NCBI GenBank assembly: GCA_020161935.1
Contig: JAIUNI010000004.1
Location: forward strand, 114,927-178,926
Length of the DNA: 64,000 bases
From: Chloroflexota bacterium
GTDB lineage: Bacteria; Chloroflexota; Anaerolineae; Aggregatilineales; Phototrophicaceae
Reading direction: 5' to 3'
This document shows, one piece after another, positions 1 to 7,484 of this stretch. A program made the translations under genes and the position numbers. The first letter of the stretch is position 1. Each line of letters starts with the position of its first letter. The notes beneath the pieces were generated by a model, which was not told the DNA's origin, searched no databases, and worked only from the letters and a program-made list of their open reading frames with translations.

Positions 1-2
1 TC

Positions 3-1127
3 AGCGGTCGCTCGACCAACCGCAACGGCATCGTGATCGACCTTGCCAGGCTGAATAAGATCGAGGTGCTGGACGAAGCCACTCGCCGCGTTCGCATCCA
101 ACCGGCGGCACGCTGGATGGATGTCGCGCTGGCGCTCGAACCGTACGGCTGGGCACTCAGTTCCGGCGACTACGGCGGTGTGGGGGTCGGTGGCTTGGCG
201 ACGGCGGGTGGTGTCGGTTGGCTGGTGCGTGACCACGGCTTGACCATCGACCACTTGAAGGCCGTCGAGATGGTGCTGGCAGACGGCTCGGTGGTGCGAG
301 CCAGCGACGACGAGAACCCCGATTTGTTCTGGGCGGTGCGCGGCGCGGGGGCGAACTTTGGCATCGTGGTGTCGTTCGAGTTCGAGGTGGACGAGGTCGG
401 GCCGGTGGGCTGGGCGCAGTTGGTGATGGATGCCAGCCGCACCGCCAGCTTCCTCGAAGGCTGGGGCGAGGCGGTCGAAACCGCGCCGCGTGACCTGACC
501 AGCTTCCTGATTATGGGGCAGCCGCGGGGTGGTCAGCCGATGGTGGCGCATGTGCTGTCGATGGTCAACTCCGACCAGCCGGAGGTGATTATCGACCGCA
601 TTCAGCGCATCGCCGATGTCGCGCCGTTGTACGACCAGAGTGTGGTGATTACCAGCTACGCGAACGTGATGGCGAACGCCTCGCGGGAAGACCACGATGG
701 GCAGGGCGAACCGTCGTCGCGGTCGGGCTTGATCGAGCATATTACGCGGGAGTTCGCGGCGGCGGCTGAACGGCTCATTCGCAGCGGGGCGGTCTATTTC
801 TTTCAGATTCGCTCGGTCGGCGGAGCGGTATCCGACGTGGGCGCGGACGCGACCGCTTACGCAGGGCGCAGCGCGAACTTCTCGGTGGCGGCGATTGGCG
901 CGAACCGCGAACGACTGAACGCCCAATGGGATAAGGATATGGCACCGCATTTCAACGGGGTTTACCTGAGCTTCGACAGTGACCAGCGGCCCGAACGTAT
1001 CCATGATGCCTTCCCGCCCAAAACACTCAGCCGCTTGCAAGACCTGAAACTGAAGTACGACCCGCAAAATGTGTTCCGCGATAACTTCAACGTCGCGCCG
1101 CAGCGGGTGGCGGAAGCCGCGCCTTAA
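3..1127 (+). CDS. FAD-binding oxidoreductase, berberine-bridge-enzyme type (5' end cut by window)
   Basis: Flavoprotein oxidase or dehydrogenase of the PCMH/VAO superfamily with a C-terminal berberine-like (BBE) segment. The reading frame is open from base 3, so the gene starts outside the window. The GTG at 33 lies inside the FAD-binding domain and is not the true start. Visible family marks are the SGRSTNRNGIVIDL strand, the glycine-rich GGVGVGGLATAGGVGW stretch, the DLFWAVRGAGANFGIV motif and the terminal YDPQNVFRDNFNV motif. The usual histidine that binds FAD covalently would lie upstream of the window, so covalent attachment cannot be judged. The next gene starts 23 bp after the stop, and the two probably form an operon. 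The substrate cannot be predicted. Confidence 0.9.
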   Translation, partial: SGRSTNRNGIVIDLARLNKIEVLDEATRRVRIQPAARWMDVALALEPYGWALSSGDYGGVGVGGLATAGGVGWLVRDHGLTIDHLKAVEMVLADGSVVRASDDENPDLFWAVRGAGANFGIVVSFEFEVDEVGPVGWAQLVMDASRTASFLEGWGEAVETAPRDLTSFLIMGQPRGGQPMVAHVLSMVNSDQPEVIIDRIQRIADVAPLYDQSVVITSYANVMANASREDHDGQGEPSSRSGLIEHITREFAAAAERLIRSGAVYFFQIRSVGGAVSDVGADATAYAGRSANFSVAAIGANRERLNAQWDKDMAPHFNGVYLSFDSDQRPERIHDAFPPKTLSRLQDLKLKYDPQNVFRDNFNVAPQRVAEAAP

Positions 1128-1150
1128 CGGCTGCTAAAGGAGAAACGATC

Positions 1151-2074
1151 ATGACAGACTACGGACATAACCTACTATTCGGCACCTTCATCACGCCGGT
1201 GAACCAGCCGCCCCTACACGCGGTAGAGCTGGCGCAGGTGGCGGACGCGGCGGGACTCGATCTCGTCACTTTTCAAGATCACCCTTACCAGTCGAAGTTC
1301 CACGACACATGGACGCTGCTTTCCTACGTGGCCTCGCGTACCAGGAACATCCACGTCAGCGGGAACGTGCTGAACCTCCCCCTTCGGCAGCCCGCCGTGC
1401 TGGCTCGCAGTGCCGCCAGCCTCGACCTGCTGAGTGGCGGGCGGTTTGAGATGGGTATCGGCGCGGGCGGCTTCTGGGATGCCATCGAGGCGATGGGTGG
1501 GCGGCGGCTCGAACCCGGACAGTCGATTGCGGCCCTCGAAGAAGCGATCACCATTATGCGGGCGATCTGGGCGGCGGACGAGCGCAGCGGCGTACACGTT
1601 CGCGGCCAGTACTACACGGTTGACGGGGCGAAGCGTGGGCCAAAACCCGCGCACGACATCGGCATCTGGATTGGCGCGTATAAGCCGCGCATCCTCAACC
1701 TGACCGGACGGATGGGCGACGGTTGGCTGCCGTCGCTGGGCTACTTGAAAGGCGGGCCGGGCGACCTTGCCGAGATGAATAAGCACATCGACGAGGGCGC
1801 GGCTGCCGCAGGGCGTGAACCCGCTGCCATTCGTCGCTTGCTCAACATCAACGGCCAATTCGCGCGGAACGGCAGTTCACTCCTGAACGGGCCGCCGAAG
1901 CAGTGGGCGGAAGAACTGGCAGCGATGACGCTGGACTACGGCATCACCGGCTTCATCCTCGCGGCGGACGACCCGCAGACCATCGAACTCTACGCCAACG
2001 AGGTTGCCCCTGCCACCCGCGAACTGGTAGCCGCCGAACGGGCGAAGCTGGTGACGAATACGTCAGCGGTGTAA
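1151..2074 (+). CDS. LLM-class flavin-dependent oxidoreductase
   Basis: A 307-residue luciferase-like monooxygenase, a TIM-barrel enzyme using FMNH2 or F420. A Shine-Dalgarno AAAGGAG lies 8-9 bases before the ATG. Typical features are the N-terminal strand leading to TFQDHPYQSKFHDTW, the VSGNVLNLPLRQPAVLA segment, and SGGRFEMGIGAGGFWDAI, which forms part of the cofactor pocket. The overall look is closer to F420-dependent LLM members than to bacterial luciferase, but this is a judgement by eye. It follows a FAD oxidase by 23 bp, so the pair may perform successive oxidations. The substrate is unknown. Confidence 0.88.
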   Translation: MTDYGHNLLFGTFITPVNQPPLHAVELAQVADAAGLDLVTFQDHPYQSKFHDTWTLLSYVASRTRNIHVSGNVLNLPLRQPAVLARSAASLDLLSGGRFEMGIGAGGFWDAIEAMGGRRLEPGQSIAALEEAITIMRAIWAADERSGVHVRGQYYTVDGAKRGPKPAHDIGIWIGAYKPRILNLTGRMGDGWLPSLGYLKGGPGDLAEMNKHIDEGAAAAGREPAAIRRLLNINGQFARNGSSLLNGPPKQWAEELAAMTLDYGITGFILAADDPQTIELYANEVAPATRELVAAERAKLVTNTSAV

Positions 2075-2080
2075 CTTGTT

Positions 2081-2110
2081 TTGTGGGGCGCATAATCCTG
2101 CGCTCCACAA
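2081..2110 (+). terminator. Hairpin after the oxidoreductase pair, possible terminator
   Basis: An 11-bp stem (2081-2091 with 2100-2110, one G-U pair) and an 8-base loop lie 7 bases after the stop codon. The following bases TGGTTGGTTA are only moderately T-rich, so it is a weak intrinsic terminator or an mRNA-stabilising hairpin. Confidence 0.4.
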
Positions 2111-2233
2111 TGGTTGGTTAAAAGTCGAAAGCGAAGTCTCTAGCTGCCAGTCGCCAGTCATCAGCTAAAAGGCAAAAGCCTGTCGCCAAGAGTACCAAGC
2201 GGACTCATAACAATTGAAGAAGTTTGGGAATTT

Positions 2234-2314
2234 CGGACAGCCTGTCTGCTGTCCCTACACAATCGCACGTTTGTGGTGAGTATTTTCTGTAGGGACGCGA
2301 GACAGCGCGTCCGT
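2234..2314. repeat. Paired GTAG-footed hairpin repeats (REP/BIME-like), copy 1
   Basis: Two hairpins face each other. The left one reads GGACAG...CTGTCC followed by CTACA (2235-2259). The right one reads TGTAG followed by GGACGCG...CGCGTCC (2288-2313). The foot (GTAGGG, or CCCTAC on the other strand) is constant while the stem sequence changes. The same layout recurs near 12.9, 15.0 and 26.9 kb. Confidence 0.75.
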
Positions 2315-2744
2315 CTGCAAAAAGCCAACTTTTAAAAGGTTTCTGAGCCGCGTTAAGCTCACCGCATTTGCATTCGACTCAGTACTCGGCACTCAGAACT
2401 CAGTACTATAATTTAGGTTTATTTTCGGTTAACCCGACAAACCGTTTACCAACCATTCCCCAACGTTCTTAACATTCTCACTCCCCTGCAAAGTTAGCAC
2501 CAACACCGCCTAAAAGTGACCAAATGTTCTGACAAATGTTCACCCTAAACGCTGCGAACTCGGATATGCTGTTTATAGGAGCGCCCACATTTATTGCCTC
2601 CCTCGTTTACGGGCGATCTGCGACTGAGCTTGTCGCAAGGTAGCAGATCGGTGTCGCGCCAGCGACGGAGGGGGTCTATCCCACGCACCTTAACAACCGC
2701 ATCCCTTGGCTTTCTCTGTCTTTCTTGGCGCACTTGGCGACTCG

Positions 2745-3228
2745 TATTTGTTTTTGACTGTCATCTGTGGACTATCGACTGATGACTCGTCGTGCCGCTA
2801 TTGCTGCTTGTTCCGCATATTATGCTTTTGCATTTGACTGTCATCTGTTGACTGTCGACTAAAGACTATAGACTACTTTGTCGTCGCCGACTTGGACGAC
2901 TTCGCCGCCAATTCCGACATAAAATGCACTGTGAATGTGAAGAATTTTGCGAAAAAAGGTTGATTCTCAACAGCATCAACAACAGCAACAGCATCATCTC
3001 TCGCTCAAATGTTGAGAATAATGAGAATCACAATTGCAACATTTCTAAAATCTGCAACATTTTCAACATTTGGGTTGCTGTGCAGACCTGTATTGCCTTA
3101 AAGCTGTTGACTGGAGACTGACGACTGGAGACTTGATTGGCGCTCTACCGCCGCCGCCGCCGCCACTGCCGCCACAAAACTGTATTGCATTAAGCCGACG
3201 ACTGGAGACTGATGACTGACGACTAAAA
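2745..3228. repeat. GACTG/GACTGTC short-repeat tracts
   Basis: Clusters of GACT-containing units occur at about 2754-2785, 2833-2876, 3109-3136 and 3195-3224. Examples are GACTGTCATCTGTGGACT and GACTGGAGACTGATGACTG. The last two clusters are each preceded by TGTATTGC(A/C)TTAA, so they look like copies of one longer unit. Related degenerate stretches lie near 2130-2165, 2385-2406, 14895-14925 and 17160-17190. Function unknown; spacing is irregular, unlike CRISPR. Confidence 0.55.
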
Positions 3229-3257
3229 ACAAAAGAGGCGCAGCCTGTGCGCCCCTC
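3222..3257 (-). terminator. Intrinsic terminator of the SDR gene
   Basis: Read on the minus strand, an 8-bp stem (GGGGCGCA with TGCGCCTC, one G-U) and a 5-base loop are followed by TTTTGTTTTTAG. It lies about 25 bases past the SDR stop codon. Confidence 0.7.
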
Positions 3258-3281
3258 ATCCCTCCATCCGAAATCGACCTT

Positions 3282-4301
3282 TTAGACCAAGCCGAATTCA
3301 ACCATGCTTTTCGCGGTGGCGACGATGGCTTCTTCGGCGGAACGCGGCTGCCAACCGAGCAGCTTTTTGGCTTTGGCATTACTACAGGCGGTGTTTTGCC
3401 CTAAAAACGTGGCGGGCATCCGCAGGTCTTTGACGAATAAGGCCAGCAGCCGCACGAGAAAATCCGGCATTTCGGTGGTGGGGACGTTACTTGCGGCGCT
3501 GCCTAGGTGTTTGTGCAGGATTTGCGCTTCTTCTTTGTAGGTCAAATTTTCGCTGGTGGTCGCCAGAAAGCGCTCGCCTGCGGCTTTTGGGTGGGTCATC
3601 GCGAGCAGATGTAGATCGGCGACATCGCGTACATCAACATAGTCGAAGGCCAGTTTGAGGAGAAACGGCGGCCTGCCGGACATCATCAACCGAATGATCT
3701 GGTTCGAGTGCGAGAAGTCTTTGCCGAGTACCGGCCCCATGACCGCTACCGGATTGACCGCAGAAAGTTCCACGCCCTCGGCCTTCGAAAACTCCCACGC
3801 CGCGCGTTCGGCCATCGTTTTCGAGCGTTGATAGGCATCAATATTGCCCGATAAGTCTGTCCAATCCGCCTCGGTGAACAGCGCCGGGTGCGATTTGTGA
3901 CCGGCGATCACCGCGCCGGAAGCGGACGTGAGGACGACCCGTTTGACACCGGCGGCTTTGGCGGCTTTCATCACGCGCAGCACACCGTCAACCGCCATCT
4001 TCACCATCGCGTCACCATCGTCAGGGCGGGTGGCGGGGGTTGGCGAGGCGACATGGATGACATAAGCCGCACCGGTCGCCGCTTCCAGCCAATTGGTATC
4101 ACTGGTCAAATCGGCCTGAATGAACTCCAAATTGGCAAAATCGGTGATGCCGCCGTGGGCAAGCATTGCTTTAACCTCATCCTGCCGCGAAGGGGTACGC
4201 AGCGTTGCCCGTACTCGATAGCCCTGCTGCAACAGCTTGATGATGATGTGGACGGCGATAAAACCGCTGCCGCCTGTGACCAAGACTAATTCGTTTGCCA
4301 T
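3282..4301 (-). CDS. NAD(P)-dependent SDR, dihydroflavonol-reductase/aldehyde-reductase type
   Basis: An extended short-chain dehydrogenase of 339 residues. The N-terminal Rossmann motif is LVTGGSGFIAVHIIIKLLQQG and the catalytic Tyr-x3-Lys sits in DAYQRSKTMAE. The protein resembles yeast Gre2-like and dihydroflavonol-4-reductase-like aldehyde/ketone reductases. I chose the ATG at 4301 because AGGAAG lies 7 bases upstream and the Rossmann fold begins at once; the frame is open for 87 more codons but that part runs through the promoter. It is divergent from a TetR-family regulator, with a shared 118-bp intergenic region holding a good promoter and a possible operator, so TetR control of this enzyme is likely. 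The natural substrate is not known. Confidence 0.88.
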   Translation of the reverse strand: MANELVLVTGGSGFIAVHIIIKLLQQGYRVRATLRTPSRQDEVKAMLAHGGITDFANLEFIQADLTSDTNWLEAATGAAYVIHVASPTPATRPDDGDAMVKMAVDGVLRVMKAAKAAGVKRVVLTSASGAVIAGHKSHPALFTEADWTDLSGNIDAYQRSKTMAERAAWEFSKAEGVELSAVNPVAVMGPVLGKDFSHSNQIIRLMMSGRPPFLLKLAFDYVDVRDVADLHLLAMTHPKAAGERFLATTSENLTYKEEAQILHKHLGSAASNVPTTEMPDFLVRLLALFVKDLRMPATFLGQNTACSNAKAKKLLGWQPRSAEEAIVATAKSMVEFGLV

Positions 4302-4323
4302 TATGATCTTCCTGCTTAACTGA

Positions 4324-4339
4324 CGTTTCACTTGTAACG
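4324..4339. promoter_or_regulatory. Possible TetR operator
   Basis: CGTTTCACTTGTAACG is a 16-bp imperfect dyad, with 6 of 8 positions symmetric. It lies between the -10 box and the start codon of the SDR gene, where a bound repressor would block transcription. Assignment to the adjacent TetR protein is inference. Confidence 0.4.
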
Positions 4340-4349
4340 GATGTGTGTT

Positions 4350-4379
4350 AGTATAGGACGATCTTGAGAGCAGAGTCAA
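4350..4379 (-). promoter_or_regulatory. Sigma-70-type promoter of the SDR gene
   Basis: On the minus strand TTGACT (4379-4374) is separated by 18 bases from TATACT (4355-4350), about 50 bases before the SDR start codon. Five of six bases match consensus in each box. Confidence 0.7.
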
Positions 4380-4419
4380 CGCAAAAACGCGCATCTGTGA
4401 CAGTGGAGAAGTGTTTGTT

Positions 4420-4941
4420 ATGGCAGCAACCGAACACGCAAAAGCAGTGAAAAAAGACACGAAAGAGTTCATCACCACCGCGCTGCTCCAGCTATTGGCT
4501 AAAGAACCGCTATCTAAGCTGAGTGTTTCCCAAGTGTGCCAACGGGCAGGTGTGAGCCGCATGGCTTTTTACCGCAATTTTGAGGACCTTGAGCAAATTT
4601 TGTATGAGTATTACCAACCCAAGATGGCGGTTGTCTATGACACGATTCGTCAAAATCCGTCTGACTCGGTGAAGTTTGATGTCCAGTTGGCATTTTTTAA
4701 TACGTTTGGCGACTTTATACTCGCGTCGGTTGACCGTGGCTATGAGCCGATCATCCAGCGGATTTTCACAGCCGAAATGGAGCAATTTTACGCCGCCGAC
4801 AAGGATGAGTACTGGACGACGTTCATGTCCGCCGGGGTTTATGCGATCTGGCGGAAGTGGTTACTGGAGGGGCAGCAAAAGCCGCTCGAAGAAATCATGC
4901 GCTTTTTCAAGCGATTCGACACGATTAGAAGTTTGCCGTAG
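4420..4941 (+). CDS. TetR/AcrR family transcriptional regulator
   Basis: A 173-residue regulator. The N-terminal helix-turn-helix is clear: FITTALLQLLAKEPLSKLSV followed by QVCQRAGVSRMAFYRNFED, the classic TetR recognition helix. The C-terminal ligand domain is of the short TetR_C type and its ligand cannot be read from sequence. The ATG at 4420 has GGAG 11 bases upstream; a GTG at 4411 is in frame but only two bases from that site. The gene is divergent from the SDR gene and probably represses it and itself. The downstream gene is convergent, with a REP-like hairpin between them. Confidence 0.85.
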   Translation: MAATEHAKAVKKDTKEFITTALLQLLAKEPLSKLSVSQVCQRAGVSRMAFYRNFEDLEQILYEYYQPKMAVVYDTIRQNPSDSVKFDVQLAFFNTFGDFILASVDRGYEPIIQRIFTAEMEQFYAADKDEYWTTFMSAGVYAIWRKWLLEGQQKPLEEIMRFFKRFDTIRSLP

Positions 4942-4954
4942 AGGTGCGGGAATA

Positions 4955-4980
4955 GAGGCACACGGCCGTGCGCCCCTACA
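4955..4980. repeat. Single GTAG-footed hairpin repeat (REP-like)
   Basis: Read on the minus strand it begins TGTAGGGG and continues as a palindrome centred on CACGGCCGTG. The foot matches the other copies in this window but the stem sequence is different. It lies between two convergent genes. Confidence 0.55.
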
Positions 4981-4991
4981 AATTCTATGAG

Positions 4992-6329
4992 TTAGCTGCG
5001 GCTTTGGTCGCGTAATTCCAGCAACCGCTTTGCGTGGCCGTCGAGTTCGCGGGCGGCGGTGGGGTAGTCGAGGGTCGTCCACGCTTGGTCACGCAGCAGC
5101 CAGCGCCCCGCGACCATCGTATCCGTCACCTGTAGGCCGTGAATGCTGTAGACCAGCGCCGTAAACGGGTCGTTGGCGCTGTAGGGCTGCCAACCGATAC
5201 CGCTGCGGTCGAGCAAGATGAGGTCGGCCTGTTTGCCGACGGTTAAGTCCCCGATTTGATCCGCGAGGCCGAGCGCCTTCGCCCCGCCTTCGGTGGCGAT
5301 TGCCAGCACATCGCGGGCGGGGAGCGCACCGGGGGTTTTCTCGCGGAAGCTGGCGAGTTTGGCAAGCGTCCGCATTTCGCCGAACAGGTCATAGTCGTTA
5401 CTGTTGCAGACGTTATCCGTGCCGAGGGCGATATTCACGCCCGCCGAGCGCATCCCGACGATGGGCGCGGCATCCGCACCGGCTCGCATCGAGGCGCTGG
5501 GGCAGGTGACGGCTGTGAACGGGTAACGGGCGAGGGTTGACCAATCCGCCGCTGGAATGGTGACGGAGTGGGCGGCGATAACCGGACGGTCGAGCATCCC
5601 CAGCGCGGCCATTTTTTGCACGGCGCTCATGCCGAAGTCGCGTTCGCAAATCTCATCTTCCTCGCCGGTGGTGGAAAGGTGGATGTGGAAGCCTACGCCG
5701 TACTTTTCAGCAAGGATGCGTTCGCGTTCCATCAACTCCAGTGAGTTATCGACGAAGAAGGCGTGGGGGCCAATCCAGCCCTGCACCCGTCCCTCGCCCT
5801 TACCACCCATCTCCTCCAAGAAGCCTTCCAGCTTGACGAGTTCGCGCTCACGGGCGGCGGGATCACCGAGTTCGACTACGCCGTAACCGAGGGCAGCGCG
5901 GAGGCCGCTTTGGCGCACGGTGGGAATCACCTGATCCATAAAGAAGTATTGGTCGGCGAAGGTCGTGGTGCCGGTGCGGATCATCTCGGCGCAGGCCACG
6001 GCAACGGCGGCGGGAACCATGTCGGGGGTCATTACCAGTTCGAGGGTGCGGATCGTGTTGTACCAGCCGTCGAGCGTGAACAGCGACACGCCTTCCGCGA
6101 GGCCGCGAAACAGGGTCATGGGGGTATGGGTATGGGCGTTGACGAGACCGGGCATAACCAGCTTGCCGGATGCGTCGATGCGCTCATCGTAGCTGCGGTT
6201 GGGCAGCGCGGCCATATCGCCCACGTCGGCAATGCGGTCATCCTCGATCAGCACGTAGCCGCGCGGGAACACACGGTCGGCTTGACCGAGGCACAGGACA
6301 TAGGCATCGTTCAGGAGAATGGATGTCAT
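4992..6329 (-). CDS. Amidohydrolase, TRZ/ATZ family (nucleoside/nucleobase deaminase-like)
   Basis: A 445-residue zinc-dependent hydrolase of the AdoHcy/methylthioadenosine deaminase and chlorohydrolase group. The metal-site pattern is complete: the NAHTH pair near residue 66, HIHLS, the AAHS histidine and the GTDN aspartate. Small beta domains at both ends form the composite urease-like sandwich. The gene lies downstream of a nucleoside hydrolase on the same strand and opposite a nucleoside transporter, so deamination of a purine or pyrimidine nucleoside or base is the best guess. The 90 bp between it and the hydrolase contain a GC-rich repeat, so co-transcription is likely but not proven. 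Exact substrate is uncertain within this broad family. Confidence 0.85.
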   Translation of the reverse strand: MTSILLNDAYVLCLGQADRVFPRGYVLIEDDRIADVGDMAALPNRSYDERIDASGKLVMPGLVNAHTHTPMTLFRGLAEGVSLFTLDGWYNTIRTLELVMTPDMVPAAVAVACAEMIRTGTTTFADQYFFMDQVIPTVRQSGLRAALGYGVVELGDPAARERELVKLEGFLEEMGGKGEGRVQGWIGPHAFFVDNSLELMERERILAEKYGVGFHIHLSTTGEEDEICERDFGMSAVQKMAALGMLDRPVIAAHSVTIPAADWSTLARYPFTAVTCPSASMRAGADAAPIVGMRSAGVNIALGTDNVCNSNDYDLFGEMRTLAKLASFREKTPGALPARDVLAIATEGGAKALGLADQIGDLTVGKQADLILLDRSGIGWQPYSANDPFTALVYSIHGLQVTDTMVAGRWLLRDQAWTTLDYPTAARELDGHAKRLLELRDQSRS

Positions 6330-6335
6330 GAATTC

Positions 6336-6376
6336 ACCCCCACCCCAACCCTCCCCCGTAAACGAGGGAGGGAGAA
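6336..6376. repeat. CACCCCCAACCC-type dispersed repeat
   Basis: A C-rich arm (CACCCCCACCCCAACCCTCCC) is followed by GGGAGGGAGAA, forming an inverted repeat. A related copy lies at about 8737-8776 in the transporter operon. Translated in one frame it gives the TPTPTLPRKRGRE peptide often seen in spurious bacterial gene calls. Confidence 0.55.
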
Positions 6377-6419
6377 GTTCATATACGGAAACAGGTGTGT
6401 AAAGCGGAATACGGTTCGG

Positions 6420-7331
6420 TTAGTTTGCCACACGATCCACGAAGAAGGCTTCGAAGCGCGGCTTGTTTACGGCGATGGCGAGCTTGATATTGGTTCGTTC
6501 GTCGGCCTGCGGCTGGCGCATAAGCGTGACACCGGGGGCGGGGTCGTCCTTACCTTCGACCAGCATGGTTACAGGTTGCAGCGTGACGAACGTCGGGTCG
6601 ATGACTACTCCGATAGCCAGCGGGTCGTGCAGGCTGGTGCGCCCGAAACGTTGGAAGCGCGGGTAGCGGGCAAGTTGGTCGGCAACGGCGGCGTGGAAGG
6701 GCGTGTTCACGGCTTGGATGCGCTTGAGGCCGTCGTCGGTGACATCGACCTGTGTGGTGATGTCCAGCGGCACGAGCGTGATGGACGCACCGGAGGCGAA
6801 CACAATTTTGGCCGCGTCGGGGTCGCAAATGATGTTATGTTCGGCGATGGGCAGGTCAAGGCGGTCGATACTGCGTGCCACGCCGCCCATGATGGTCAGA
6901 TGGGCGAGGTTTTGGGCGATGCGCGGTTCTCGTTGGAAGGCGAGCGCCACGTTCGTCAGTGGGCCGATGGCGATCAGGTGGATTTTACCGGGGGCGCTCA
7001 TGATGCGCTCGACCAGCACATCCGGCGCGAAGCCAGCGGCGGGCTGCACGGCATCGTCGGACGCATCCAGTAAGCCCTGTCCTTCGTGGCCTTCCCAGTA
7101 GATCGGGCGAGGCGAGCCGATGGGGTCTTTGGCCCCGGCGTACACCGGAATATCGGTGATGCCGCGCAGTTTGAGGAGCTTCAGCACCATGCGGCTGCGG
7201 AGGGTAACGTCGCCATAGACGCAGGTGACGGCTTCAAGTTTCAGTTCCGGCGAACCCAGCAGGAGCGCGAGGGCTAAACAGTCGTCGATGTCGGTTCCAA
7301 TATCGGTATCCAGTATGACGGAGGTAGGCAT
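6420..7331 (-). CDS. Inosine/uridine-preferring nucleoside hydrolase
   Basis: A 303-residue ribonucleoside hydrolase that cleaves the N-glycosidic bond to ribose and free base. The N-terminus carries the calcium-binding DTDIGTDIDD signature, and the later SLHDPLAIG motif supplies further active-site residues. Length fits the family. The start codon follows an AT-rich stretch with no Shine-Dalgarno, so translation may be leaderless or the 5' region short. It is divergent from the BMP-type nucleoside transporter operon across 153 bp containing a perfect dyad, and is followed by a deaminase-type amidohydrolase. The locus therefore reads as nucleoside import, cleavage and base deamination. Substrate preference (purine or pyrimidine) cannot be told. 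Confidence 0.93.
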   Translation of the reverse strand: MPTSVILDTDIGTDIDDCLALALLLGSPELKLEAVTCVYGDVTLRSRMVLKLLKLRGITDIPVYAGAKDPIGSPRPIYWEGHEGQGLLDASDDAVQPAAGFAPDVLVERIMSAPGKIHLIAIGPLTNVALAFQREPRIAQNLAHLTIMGGVARSIDRLDLPIAEHNIICDPDAAKIVFASGASITLVPLDITTQVDVTDDGLKRIQAVNTPFHAAVADQLARYPRFQRFGRTSLHDPLAIGVVIDPTFVTLQPVTMLVEGKDDPAPGVTLMRQPQADERTNIKLAIAVNKPRFEAFFVDRVAN

Positions 7332-7434
7332 AATATTACAATTCGTGTATGGTCTTAAACGGTTAGAGCAACATTAGCAAGAACGGTTGAAAAATGCTAT
7401 TCTTTTTTCATGCGTTTTGCCACAAACACAAACT

Positions 7435-7453
7435 TATTGGAAATGTTCCAATA
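7435..7453. promoter_or_regulatory. 19-bp perfect dyad between nucleoside hydrolase and nucleoside transporter
   Basis: TATTGGAA-ATG-TTCCAATA has 8-bp perfect arms. It lies 31 bases before the transporter start codon and 103 bases from the divergent hydrolase start. It is well placed to be the operator of a repressor controlling both directions. The cognate regulator is not encoded next to it. Confidence 0.6.
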
Positions 7454-7484
7454 GACGCGACAAATGTTTAATAAGGAGTAGGCA

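Larger units (their letters stand above)
2075..3221. other. 1.1-kb intergenic region without a credible gene
   Basis: No convincing coding sequence is seen on either strand. The region holds a hairpin after the upstream gene, a paired REP-like element, several GACTG-type short-repeat tracts, and a low-complexity segment (about 2960-3080) rich in CAACA/CAACAT that gives Asn/Ile-rich nonsense frames. A run of CCG/CGC trinucleotides lies near 3149-3175. The longest ORFs here (about 60 codons) lack ribosome-binding sites and protein-like composition. Confidence 0.6.

Noticed and set aside
2545..2782. Two overlapping 62-codon ORFs on opposite strands
   Set aside because: Both read repeat-like DNA; neither has a ribosome site or protein-like composition.
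2924..3121. 65-codon Asn/Ile/Cys-rich ORF
   Set aside because: Produced by CAACA/CAACAT low-complexity DNA; no ribosome site.
3109..3224. GACTG tracts as a CRISPR array
   Set aside because: Units are 5-8 bases with irregular spacing, there is no constant repeat of 24-40 bases, and no cas genes are present.
5763..7073. 436-codon plus-strand ORF opposite the amidohydrolase and nucleoside hydrolase genes
   Set aside because: It lies antisense to two well-supported genes, is rich in Gly/His/Asp typical of GC-rich shadow frames, has no ribosome site, and includes the TPTPTLPRKRGRE peptide that comes from a dispersed repeat.
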